Positions 54,710 through 64,000 of a DNA stretch of 64,000 nt are shown here, piece by piece. The stretch covers positions 18,174,479 to 18,238,478 of the forward strand of contig OX463841.1 in NCBI GenBank assembly GCA_949825065.1, in the 5' to 3' direction. Origin of the DNA: Odontocerum albicorne (taxonomy: Eukaryota > Arthropoda > Insecta > Trichoptera > Odontoceridae). Each line of letters starts with the position of its first letter. The stretch's first letter is position 1. The notes beneath the pieces were generated by a model that was not told the DNA's origin, did no database searches, and saw only the letters and a program-made list of their open reading frames with translations. The translations under genes were made by a program, and so were the position numbers.

Positions 54710-55262
54710 TAAAGTCTAAAATACAGCGTAATGACAAGATCACTGTTACTCATGCTTATCTGCGAATTAACTTAGTAAATTCATTACGGAGTTCAATTCT
54801 CAATTTATCCTCAGGATATAGAAAATATCGATATCGGAAAATTCATTCAACAAGGCCATTCCGTGTGCGAGTGGTGATGCTCTTAACAGCTTTAACGTAT
54901 AAAATACAGCGTAATGACAAGAGCACAGTTACTCATGCTTATCTGCGAATTAACTTAGTAAATTAATTACGGAGTTCAATTCTCAATTTATCCTCAGGAT
55001 ATAGAAAATATCGATATCGGAAAATTCATTAAACAAGGTCATTCCGTGTGCGAGTAGTGATGCTCTTAACAGCTTTAAAGTCCAAAATACAGCGTAATGA
55101 CAAAAGCAATGTTACTCATGCTTATCTGCGAATTAACTTAGTAAATTCATTACGGAGTTCAATTCTCAATTTATCCACCGGATATGGAAAATATCGATAT
55201 CGGAAAATTCATTAAACAATGTCATTCCGTGTGCGAGTGGTGATGCTCTTAACAGTTTAGTT
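54710..55262. repeat. 183-bp tandem repeat x3
   Basis: Units begin AAATACAGCGTAATGACAAG at 54719, 54902 and 55085. Each ends with AATATCGATATCGGAAAATT, CATTCCGTGTGCGAGT and GTGATGCTCTTAACAG. The AATATCGATATCGG part is the same element expanded at 60991-61835. Confidence 0.9.
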
Positions 55263-55514
55263 CGTGAATATGGCACCGAAAACAATCTTAATTCACGATA
55301 AATTAAACAAAAGTTTGTCAATCAAAAAAGGATTTGTTATTTTTTTTTTCTATTAGCAATTTGCATATGTATACACAGGTGCGTTTCAAATAAAATTTAA
55401 CATTATACTTGCCACTTTTTTTTCTTTTCCTCTCCACTATCTCTTTCCTTTAATTGGTGATATATTTTATTTTTACTACACATATTGTTGCAACTTCCTT
55501 CATTAGCTATTGCT

Positions 55515-55585
55515 TGGTTGGAAGAGATTGCCACCTGGCAATAAACTTGCCAGATTGTTTTACGGCGAAGTGTTAAATAAATAAA
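55515..55585 (+). mobile_element. SINE1/LINE shared 3' tail
   Basis: TTGGTTGGAAGAGATTGCCA, CCTGGCAATAAACTTGCCAG and AAGTGTTAAATAAATAAA. As at 27283-27345, the tRNA-like head is absent and the end differs from SINE1. Confidence 0.5.
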
Positions 55586-55589
55586 TTAA

Positions 55590-55695
55590 CTGTATGAGAT
55601 GCATACATGTAAAACGAGGTGAAGAATATATGTATATCGTGATAGGAAATTTTGGCGCTCTATGCTATCTGCCTTCCACAAAAGTATGTGTGTAA
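55590..55695 (+). mobile_element. LINE L-D 3' tail, diverged
   Basis: GTATGAGATGCATACATGTA, AACGAGGTGAAGAATATATG and TGGCGCTCTATGCTATCTGC follow the order of the L-D terminus. Confidence 0.45.
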
Positions 55696-56140
55696 TATTT
55701 CTAGTTTTTATAATATTTGGATAATGCTAATTCAAACCATAGCGCGGGGTTCAAATACCGTAATAAGATATTTATAAAATCACGTCAGCTCGGACAAACG
55801 TTTTTGGATGGCTAAAAATTAAAATTTATTAACCGTTTAAGTCTGGCGCTATTACAAAAATAAATTAAATATACATAAATTATGTTATACTACAACTTTT
55901 AAACAAAATAACACCATTTTTTTTAAATCTTTTCAGTTTGGTTTATCAATAATTATTATATTGTTTTTAACTAACTGATCACTCTGGAATAATTTTAAAA
56001 AATCCATAATTCTCTGATAGGAATAATTTGGATTACAATTCGACCAAATGGTCACGTCACGATGAACATGTTGAAAAAAACAACGTTAACAGGGGATGTT
56101 TTCACGATTTACAAACTTTGAACTGCAGACCCCAAGAACT
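55696..56140. other. Unassigned AT-rich stretch
   Basis: No supported feature. Confidence 0.3.
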
Positions 56141-56141
56141 G

Positions 56142-56350
56142 AATTGGACTATGGTCTATTGTTGAAGAGTTGGACTATGGTATATTGTTGAAGTGATGAG
56201 ACTGACAAACATTTCCGAAAGAAGAAATGTTTGACTGACTGAGTTTGACTATGGTCTATTGTTGAAGAGTTGGACTGACTGAGTTGGACAATGGTATATT
56301 GTTGAAGTGATGAGACTTACAAACTTGTCAGATAGAAGAAGGGTTTGATC
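56142..56350. repeat. Higher-order repeat of GGACTATGGTCTATTGTTGA
   Basis: The motif occurs four times with variants (CTATGGTATATTG). It is arranged in two larger blocks, each ending GAAGTGATGAGACTGACAAA or similar and AGAAGAA. Confidence 0.7.
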
Positions 56351-56593
56351 TCACAAAATTATTTAAGATTGTCAGCTCATATAGCAATAGTCTGGAACTA
56401 ATTCAGCTTGTCTAGTTGCACGTTCCTTGTATGTCCACTCAGCAAAATGTAATTTCACAGTGAAGTTATTGTAATAAATTATGTGTGCAAACTCTTGCAT
56501 AACAAGACTTCAAAGACTGGGCAATCGATATGGGCATTGTATAAACTTTCATGTAATTGGGAATACTTACAGGAGTAAAGTGAATAAGTTGTT

Positions 56594-56860
56594 CTTACCG
56601 TGATGAATTGATTAAATCGTCTGGGTATGTGCTTTGTTATTTTTTCTTACCGTGATGAATTGCTTAAATTGTCTGGGTATGTGCTTTGTTATTTTTTCTT
56701 ACCGTGATGAATTGTTTAAATTGTCTGGGTATGTGCTTTGTTATTTTTTTCTTACCGTGATGAATTGTTTAAATTGTCTGGGTATGTGCTTTGTTATTTT
56801 TTTCTTACCGTGATGAATTTATTAAATCGTCAGAGTATGTGCTTTGTTATTTATTGTGTT
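56594..56860. repeat. 52-53-bp tandem repeat x5
   Basis: Units start CTTACCGTGATGAATTG at 56594, 56646, 56698, 56751 and 56804 and contain GTCTGGGTATGTGCTTTGTT. Differences are few, including a poly-T length change. Confidence 0.9.
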
Positions 56861-56992
56861 GGGTTTTCATCTTGAACAAGTATTTTTTGTATTATATAAC
56901 ATTGTCAATGTTTAATTTGATTTCTTTTTGTTTTTTTAATATTGCGTGTCAAAAAGTTCATTTGACCGTAGAAATAAAGTGAAATAAATCAT

Positions 56993-57300
56993 ATTATTTA
57001 TAGTCAAGGCATTAACATTGTAGAGGTTTCAAGACATTGTAATTTGTTTTCATCAAACACTGTTTATTTCACTTTATGTAACGGTATAACCCTACCGGTT
57101 TCAAGGTTTTCCCCTCATCATTAGGGGAGCACAAACAAGACTCTTGTTTGTACTCCCTGATGATGAGGTGAAAACTTTGAAACCGGTAGGGTTATACCGT
57201 GACATAAAGTGGAATAAACAGTGTTTGATAAAACAAATCACAAAGTGAAATAAAGTAAAATATAATAAAAAATACCATCATACCGCTTCCATGTTGAAAA
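56993..57300. mobile_element. PLE-like palindrome, complete
   Basis: Same structure as 51546-51860: arms meet at AGACTCTTGTTTGTACTCCC (centre about 57138). GAAACCGGTAGGGTTATACC is in the right arm, and AAATAAAGTAAAATATAATA and CCATCATACCGCTTCC close it. The shared extension shows the two copies derive from one mobile unit. Confidence 0.7.
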
Positions 57301-57640
57301 AGGTAGAGAGGGCAGAGGACTAGACTTTCCTATCTCGACTCACATATTTTGCATCTTCCACATCCATACAACTTCTCATACAGCTCATACGATTTATCTT
57401 ACTACTTACATTTCCTTCTTTCAAAATAGGTATAATTCATATGATCCAACCATACTTTAATTTACTTACTATGCCTTGCACACACAGGCACTGTATATTG
57501 TTTCACTAAGCTTTCTTTAATTCATTCGTTCTACGTGTCTAAACCATCTAAAAGTGATCTTCCTCATCTTCTTACTCAACAGATCCATCTTAAAATATCA
57601 TATTCATCCCGAATTACTTAATTCCGTATTCTGCCATACA
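57280..57640 (-). pseudogene. LINE L-D 3' fragment
   Basis: Read on the minus strand it ends with the L-D tail (GAGATAGGAAAGTCTAGTCC), preceded by decayed C-terminal codons. It continues directly from the PLE-like palindrome. Confidence 0.6.
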
Positions 57641-57745
57641 TTGTAACCTGGCATACATTGTAACCTGGCATACATTGTAACCTGGCATACATTGTAACCT
57701 GTCGTACATTGTAGCCTGGCATACATTGTAACTTGTTATACATTG
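57641..57745. repeat. 17-bp tandem repeat x about 6
   Basis: The unit is ATACATTGTAACCTGGC with variants (CCTGTCG, CTTGTTAT). It lies where L-D codons would be expected, so it may be an expansion within the LINE. Confidence 0.8.
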
Positions 57746-58715
57746 TAGTCTTCTAAATGGACGCATTTTTATACCATTTATTCGGCTCATTTCAGTATTT
57801 TTCCACGACCGCGTTGAAATAAGATTGAAATCCCATACATTCAAGTTGGTACTAAAATACTGCTGTGAAATAAAAATCTAAGTAGATTTTGATACTATCT
57901 AGTTAGAGTATACATGTTTTAGTATCCCATTGACGTTGTTTCTTAACGCTATAAGTTGTTCATTATCCTGATATAAATCCATTACCAATATTATTAATAA
58001 TAGTAATATCCGTAACGAATTAAGTCAAATAGTTTAGACAAGTCAGATTAAATACTGTTCGAACAGTCTTTCTACAAAATACTGACATCAGGTAAACTGG
58101 AAATTCAGTTAACTTCGTGGTATTTCGTATTATACTCGTAGTCTGAGGCAACCTCTCTCATTTTAAAAGTCATCACCATAAAAATCGTCTGGCGGAAATT
58201 TTTCTCAGCATCTACCGCAATTCCACGTCAATCTTGAAGTATACGAGAGACTACTGCTGAATTATGAAGGTTGATCCGCAAACGGAATCATTAGCGGGGG
58301 CCTTCGTAAAATAGACATCGTTATGATTTTTTTTTAAATTGAAACGCCGTTCAAGTGGCAATCGAGAATGATTTATTAAAATTGGAAGAAAAAAATCTTG
58401 GCTGGAAATAGATTGGGTATAACGAACAGATAGGGTAAAGGAGATGCCATGAACTGTTATCTCTTGTTTGCTTTTCTTTTCTTATTTTCTTTCTTTTCTC
58501 TCTTTTCGCTGGTGGTGAATCGAGGATTGTGCATACGTGTTTGTGCGTTATCTCCTCATTCATTCTTTTAAAACTGCTTATCTATTTCAATGTATAGTAT
58601 TACTGCCTAACTATTTCAATGTTGTCTCAACTATCTTACTTCCCATTTGTCATTATGTAAAATCTGGACTCCTTTGAGGCTTTTCTTTTCTTTTTTTTTC
58701 TCGTTCTTGCTGACA
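57746..58715. other. Unassigned stretch
   Basis: Near 58445-58530 a TTTCTTTTCT-rich run gives a 70-codon lysine-rich minus-strand frame that I regard as noise. No gene was recognised over about 970 bp. Confidence 0.35.
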
Positions 58716-58716
58716 G

Positions 58717-59232
58717 TTAACCTGAGGTGGTATATGTGGGTTTACTTTTTATTTTGTTTTCTGCCATACGTTTTTGTTTTTTTTTTTTTCTTTTTTATTA
58801 TATTTATTCTTTAATCTAGATATGCGGGGGTGTGGGATGGAAGATGGAAGCCCCCTGATGCCCTTGCGGTCGGGATCGCCCTACATTGGTGGGGTGTATC
58901 TCGGCCGGAGGATTGTTTGTGGGATGAGCCCGGACCTTCTAGTGTCTTCTCTCTTGAATGTATCTTTTTTTTGTCATCTATTTATTTTCTGTGTTTATTT
59001 TTTTTATATATTCTTGTTCTACGTGTTCAAGGGTGTGGGCTGAAAAACATCTGGTGTCCCCGTGGCTGGGTTCGCCCTATATTGGTGGGGTGTATCTTGG
59101 CCGAGGGGATGCTATTAGATGAGCCTATACCTTTTGATAGCTTCTGTATTTAATGTATTATCTGCAATTTATGTGTTTTAGAAGTGTAATCTGTACATAC
59201 TATGTTGCTATCAATAAACCTATTATTTATTT
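58717..59232 (+). repeat. Repeat Q, full unit
   Basis: It starts AACCTGAGGTGGTATATGTG. It contains two related blocks (GGGATCGCCCTACATTGGTG and GGTTCGCCCTATATTGGTGG), each followed by GGGGTGTATCT and a GATGAGCC box. It ends CTATCAATAAACCTATTATT. The internal doubling suggests a tandem origin. Confidence 0.65.
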
Positions 59233-59374
59233 ATTTATTTTTATTTATCACGAATTTTATACAGCAACTATAGAAATATATGTTAGACCAGATTCAGTTT
59301 GTGAACAAAAAGGGAATTTTCATCAAGATAATTAGTTTTCGTAAACACGTAATCATAGTTCTTAGTTCGAGTCT

Positions 59375-60075
59375 TGTGACTGAGGAAAATTGTTGGGTTA
59401 TTATGAGGATGGGAGACTAGGATCAATCTGAGATGGATTGGGCACGTGGAACGAATGAAAGAAGAAAGGCTGACAAAATAAATATACAGTGCAAATGTGA
59501 GTGAAAAGCGTGGTAGAGGAAGACCAAAAAAAATATGGTTGGATGAAGTGAATATTTTTAAACAAGGAAAAGTAAGATCAGAATAGTGTTTTATAACCGA
59601 CTTTGATGTATGGGATTCAAACGCTGGCGTGGAAAAGACTGAAAAAAATCGAATAAATGCTGTAAAATGCGTTCATTTAGAAGAATACACGGGGTGACAA
59701 TGTATGACAGAATGCGGAATGAAGTGATTAGGTATTAAAGTGATATTTTAAGATTGATATATTAAGTGAGATAAGAAAAGCACTTAACGATGGTATTGGC
59801 AGGTGGAACGAATGAATTAAAAAAAGGCTAATAAAAACAATATACAGTGCATGTGTTCAGTGTGGTAAGTAATTGAAAGTATGGTTGGATCATATGAATG
59901 ATATTTTGAAAGAAGGAAATATAAGTAGTAGATACATCGTAGGAGCTGTATGAGAAGGTGTATGGATATGGAAGAGACGATATATAAAAATGTGTCGAGA
60001 TAGGAAAGGCTGGTGCTTTGTCCTCTCTGCCTCCTCTGACAGAGAAACTGTGTGATGGTATGCATACACTCTATT
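59375..60075 (+). pseudogene. LINE L-D 3' fragments, two in series
   Basis: The first (59375-59585) encodes LRWIGHVERMKEERLTK and KRGRGRPKKIWLDEVN. The second (59590-60075) starts in RT-proximal codons with stops and ends in the full L-D tail (GGATATGGAAGAGACGATAT, CTCTGACAGAGAAACTGTGT). Confidence 0.7.
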
Positions 60076-60990
60076 ATATTTACTTAATTTCAACGATCAA
60101 ATTACGTTTTGATACGAAATATTAAAAAAAAAATTTAAAAAATTGACATGTAGGTACTGTTTTATAATATAAAAAAAACTTGAATAAGACGAAAATCCAA
60201 CATAGTGACAAAGTAAATCCGGACAATTGAATCAATTCACCATGGCTAGAACATTATGACAAAGTAAATCCGGACAATTAAATCAATTCATCATGGCTAG
60301 AACAAGAAAGGATACCAATATAATAGAAAGAAAAACATCAATTGAGATAAATTAGGGAAATCGAACTGGTTTTCGCAAGAATGATATTGAAGTCGAAAAG
60401 ATAAAACACATGCATGAAATTGATCAACGGATTTAAAGATAAGCTGAATAAAGGAAATTATCGCTTAGAGCTTCCTTGAGGTGAGTCTGCTATCTAAATG
60501 GCTCACAAGTTGTTATTTTATCATTGTGACCGACTTTCACAATTATCAAAAAGCGAATTATCACGATTTACGATGGCGTGCGAACAGAACGTGCCCCCAC
60601 ACTCCACAGTCAATATCGGAAGAATGGCCCGCGCAGATGACGCGGTGGCCGAAGTACAAAACGGCTCGTGTCTATTGGGTGACGAAAAGTGATTAATAAA
60701 TTAATACAGCACATTAGCCGAGTACAAAGTTTGGAAAATATTCAAATTGACAAAGTGGATTCATAATGCTCGGGAAAAAATAAAAAATGTGAAGTTCTGT
60801 TGTTACTTGCAATATAAACTGATATTCAAATAAAGATTTTTATTTATTTAACGTTTGACCCAATTACTATATATCCAAACAACAGTTTTTTTTTTTATCA
60901 AAGTCTAAATATAATGACAACAGGAACACTAATACTCGTACTTCTCTGTGAAGTGGCTCAGATATGCCTATAAAATTTAAGTTCACTAGT
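60076..60990. other. Unassigned stretch with a GC-richer frame
   Basis: At 60206-60305 a 51-bp direct duplication starts GACAAAGTAAATCCGGACAA. Two overlapping plus frames (60481-60696 and 60498-60692) lie in a GC-richer segment and include TVNIGRMARADDAVAEVQNG. I do not recognise the protein. The end (60960-60990) already belongs to the 183-bp-type repeat. Confidence 0.3.
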
Positions 60991-61835
60991 CAATTTATCC
61001 ACCGAGGTATGAAAATATCGATATCGGAAAATTCATTCAACGATCCACCGAGGTATGAAAATATTGATATCGGATAATTCATTCAACGATCCACCGAGGT
61101 ATGAAAATATTGATATCGGATAATTCATTCAACGATCCACTGAGGTATGAAAATATTGATATCGGATAATTCATTCAACGATCCACTGAGGTATGAAAAT
61201 ATTGATATCGGATAATTCATACAACGATCCACTGAGGTATGAAAATATTGATATCGGATAATTCATTCAACGATCCATTGAGGTATGAAAATATTGATAT
61301 CGGATAATTCATTCAACGATCCACTCAGGTATGAAAATATTGATATCGGATAATTCATTCAACGATCCACCAAGGTGTGAAAATATTGATATCGGATAAT
61401 TCATTCAACGATCCACTGAGGTACGAAAATATTGATATCGGATAATTCATACAACGATCCACTGAGGTATGAAAATATTGATATCGGATAATTCATACAA
61501 CGATCCACTGAGGTATGAAAATATTGATATCGGATAATTCATTCCACGATCCACCGAGGTATGAAAATATTGATATCGGAAAATTTATTCAACGATCCAC
61601 CGAGGTATGAAAATATCGATATCGGAATATTTATTCAAAAACCAACCGAGGTATGAAAATATTGATAACGGATAATTCATTCAACGATCCACCGAGGTAT
61701 GAAAATATTGATATCGGATAATTCATTCAACGATCCGCCGAGGTATGAAAATATCGATATCGGAATATTTATTCAAAAACCAATCGAGGTATGAAAATAT
61801 CGATATCGGATAATTCATTCAACAAGATCATTCCG
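60991..61835. repeat. 46-bp tandem array x about 18
   Basis: The unit is GATCCACCGAGGTATGAAAA, TATTGATATCGGATAATTCA, TTCAAC with scattered substitutions. Left (CAATTTATCCACCG) and right (CATTCAACAAGATCATTCCG) flanks match the sequence either side of the single unit in the 183-bp repeat at 54710-55262. The array is therefore an internal expansion of that repeat. Confidence 0.95.
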
Positions 61836-61867
61836 TCCGTCAATCAAGATAATGATAATACTTACTT

Positions 61868-62095
61868 TGATCACGACCTCCATGGCCTAGTTGGTAAGAC
61901 GCCTGTCTTGCAGCCCGAAAGTTACAGGCTCAAATCCCTCTAGAACTCAGATTTTTTTAAAAAGGATTCCAGTCTGGTTTTCACTTAATACCTCTTTAAA
62001 TTCTTTCTGGTTGGTTGAAATAGATTGCAACATGGCAATAAGCCCATCAGGCTCTACTGTATACAACGAAAGTGTAATACAATACAATAATATGT
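61868..62095 (+). mobile_element. SINE1, full-length reference copy
   Basis: The tRNA-like head has A-box-like TGGCCTAGTTGGTAAGACGC and B-box-like GGCTCAAATCCC. The body is GATTCCAGTCTGGTTTTCAC, the tail GGTTGGTTGAAATAGATTGC, and the end GTATACAACGAAAGTGTAAT then ACAATACAATA. Pol III transcription is expected from the box structure. Other copies were recognised by this order. Confidence 0.75.
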
Positions 62096-62373
62096 TGTCC
62101 AAAAAGTAGTTTCGTATTTCTCGGATAGATGTCACCTGCCAATATTTTAGTTGCTTACTTTATTCCAAACGTGCTGAATGTATATGCTTACGTAAGTTAA
62201 TAGTTTTTCGCATCTTTATAGTACATATAAATTGTTTAAAAAAAAATTCTTGATGATATTTACTACCACAAAGGAAAAAAATATACAAAAAAATATATAT
62301 CTACGTGTATGGCGGCGTTGCAGTAAGCAATCGTGTTTAACAAATGTGGATTTAAAAATCCGTAATACATAGT

Positions 62374-63020
62374 AGGTTAGTCAAAAAGTTTTGAAAGCGA
62401 CATCTATGGAGCAGTAGAAAACCAAAATTTCTACGCCAATTTAATATTTCATCTTTCATAAGAACGTACTCAAAATTTCATTTCGATCTGTCAATTTATT
62501 CTTTGTTTACAAGCCATTTGAAGTTGACGTGTCAGTGTATTTTTTAACAATGGAAAAATCCGAATATCGTGCAGTGATTAAATTCTTTGTTTTGGAAGGT
62601 TTATCGGCTACTGAGATCCATGCAAAGATGGTGAAAGTATTAAAGGAGTCTTCTCCTTCATTTCCAACCGTTCACCGATGGGTTTTGGAGTTTAAGCGTG
62701 GCCGTATAAGCGTTGAAGACGATCCACGCTCAGGACGTCCCAAAAGTGCATCAACACCAGAAATCATAGCGAAAATACGGAATATGGTTTTGGAAGATCA
62801 TCGATCGACTGTGGGTGTGATAGCTGACACCATAGGCATCTCACATGGAACAACATGGCATATTTTGGCTGAAGTTTTGGGTTTCAAAAAACTGTGTGCA
62901 CAATGGGTGCCGCATTTGCTAACAATGCAACAAAAACACGTTCGAATGCGACTTTCTGAGCAACATTTGGAGCAATTTCGAAAGGATAAAAAGGATTTTC
63001 TGCGTCGATTCATCAGTTCA
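62374..63020 (+). pseudogene. mariner transposase, 3'-truncated
   Basis: The frame at 62550-63020 starts MEKSEYRAVIKFFVLEGLSA and contains the double helix-turn-helix region (FPTVHRWVLEFKRGR, SGRPKSASTPEI, STVGVIADTIGISHGTTWHI) and WVPHLLTMQQKHVRMR. The open frame runs about 157 codons, then homology ends. The catalytic DD34D region is missing. Upstream, GGTTAGTCAAAAAGTTTTGA at 62375 is a mariner-type terminus; no right terminus was found. Confidence 0.85.
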
Positions 63021-63464
63021 TAGTATATGACACTCGGAAGATGTAGTCCGCTCTAAAAAGTTGATTACCAATGATGACCACCAAATGAAGACTGATCGAA
63101 TGTAACCAGCGTTATACGATATGAGAGATTGATGAGATACTGAAAATAACAAAAACCACTTTCCAGCATTCGGTGGCATTTTTCGTTTGAGTTTAACCTG
63201 AAAATACAAAACTACTTTTTGCTGTTTTTTTACATATCTCCCCTTACAAACGTAATTGTTCTATAAGCTCCTTATCTGTGCTTTCTATTGTACATTATCA
63301 TATCCCTTGCATATTTTATATTTTTATCTCCCCTTACAAAAAATTTTATCACTTATCACGAACGATTTACAAATAACATTTTGATATTAACCTGATGAAT
63401 GGGTCCCAAAATAAAGCACTTGTTATTCTAGTTTTTTTTTTATTAATTCAAGACTTGTAGAAAC
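63021..63464. other. Unassigned stretch
   Basis: ATCTCCCCTTACAAA occurs twice (63237 and 63327), about 90 bp apart. No gene was recognised. Confidence 0.3.
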
Positions 63465-63605
63465 AATAATACATACCATCATTCCGTTTCTTTACTGGGG
63501 CATGCAGAGAGAACAGAGCATCAGACTTTCCTATTTCGACACACATTTAGCCTCTTCCACATATATACGCTTTGTCATACAGCTCCTACGATATATCTTA
63601 CTTCT
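63465..63605 (-). mobile_element. LINE L-D 3' tail
   Basis: ATACATACCATCATTCCGTT, GGGGCATGCAGAGAGAACAG and TTCGACACACATTTAGCC form the reverse of the L-D terminus. As at 51405, it directly precedes a PLE-like repeat. Confidence 0.6.
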
Positions 63606-63609
63606 TTAA

Positions 63610-63990
63610 TAACATGTTGTTTATAGTTAAGGCATCAACGTTGTGGAGGTTTAAAGATATTGTAATTTATTTTTATCAAACACTGTTTATTCCTTCAGAT
63701 TAGAGGCCCTAGAAATTTCTAAGTCAGTACATCGATCCGAACATCTGGTGAACAGTTATATCCCAAAAATCTTTCCTCTCTTGGCCGAAATCGTCCCATG
63801 CCTCCCTCACCCCTCAGCCCCCAACCGTTGAAGCGTGTATATCGGTACCAATTCGAACAGAATTTAGTCTTGTTTGTGCTCCCCTGAAGATGAGGTGAAA
63901 GCCTTGAAACCGGTAGGGTTATACCGTTACAAAAAAGTGGAATAAACAGTGATTGATAAAAAATAAATTACAATGTCTTTAATAATATAT
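63610..63990 (+). mobile_element. PLE-like repeat with inverted end piece
   Basis: An inverted piece (63615-63695, GTTAAGGCATCAACGTTGTG to AACACTGTTTATTCC) is followed by a full plus-strand unit (63697-63975). That unit has CCCTGAAGATGAGGTGAAAG, GAAACCGGTAGGGTTATACC and GTTACAAAAAAGTGG. A truncated inverted copy joined to a direct copy is a common layout for Penelope-like elements. Confidence 0.65.
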
Positions 63991-64000
63991 TACATAATAG

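Noticed and set aside
57614..57844. 76-codon minus-strand repeat protein
   Set aside because: It is produced by the 17-bp tandem repeat inside LINE debris.
62550..63020. Active mariner transposase gene
   Set aside because: The frame is open only for the DNA-binding part; the catalytic domain and the right terminus are missing.

Overview
The window is AT-rich animal DNA, almost certainly from an insect; the order is not determined. Evidence for this is one spliced gene with canonical GT/AG introns, tRNA-derived SINEs, RTE-like LINE tails, mariner, hAT, piggyBac-like and pogo-like DNA elements, and Penelope-like repeats. No bacterial features are present.

One host gene can be supported. It is the minus-strand orthologue of SUCO/Slp1/osteopotentia, a SUN-domain protein of the ER membrane. 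It has three coding exons: a signal-peptide exon (18997-18909), a 2.25-kb exon with the SUN-like domain (11739-9486), and a last exon with coiled coil, membrane segment and basic tail (6190-5018). The splice phases join exactly and give a protein of 1171 residues. Its two introns (7.2 and 3.3 kb) are packed with mobile-element debris. The 3' UTR probably runs to about 4340, and the 5' flank above 19000 is free of recognisable repeats.

The rest (19.6-64 kb, plus 1-4.2 kb) is a layered repeat landscape. Family names used below are mine. LINE fragments: L-A, L-B, L-C, L-D, L-E and L-H are C-terminal pieces of endonuclease/RT elements of RTE-like type; L-F and L-G are jockey/CR1-like. SINE1 and SINE2 are tRNA-derived. 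MITE-A (about 640 bp), MITE-B (about 260 bp) and MITE-C (about 218 bp) have TTAA target duplications. MITE-N (about 570 bp) probably has TA duplications. There are two hAT MITEs, one TAA-type (PIF/Harbinger-like) MITE, a pogo/Tigger-like remnant, five mariner/Tc1-type remnants, and a palindromic Penelope-like repeat (PLE).

Tandem arrays are prominent. A 3.1-kb block (21.04-24.18 kb) holds three related satellites with periods of about 88, 95 and 52 bp, beginning exactly at a LINE 3' tail. There are also a perfect 45-bp x7 array, a 46-bp x18 array, 183-bp x3 and 52-bp x5 arrays, and several smaller ones.

The observations most worth following are: the shared asymmetric palindrome architecture of the TTAA MITEs; the three-step satellite and its LINE origin; the PLE-like palindromes with a hammerhead-like core; and elements placed close to SUCO splice sites. 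I found no evidence of a new protein-coding system.
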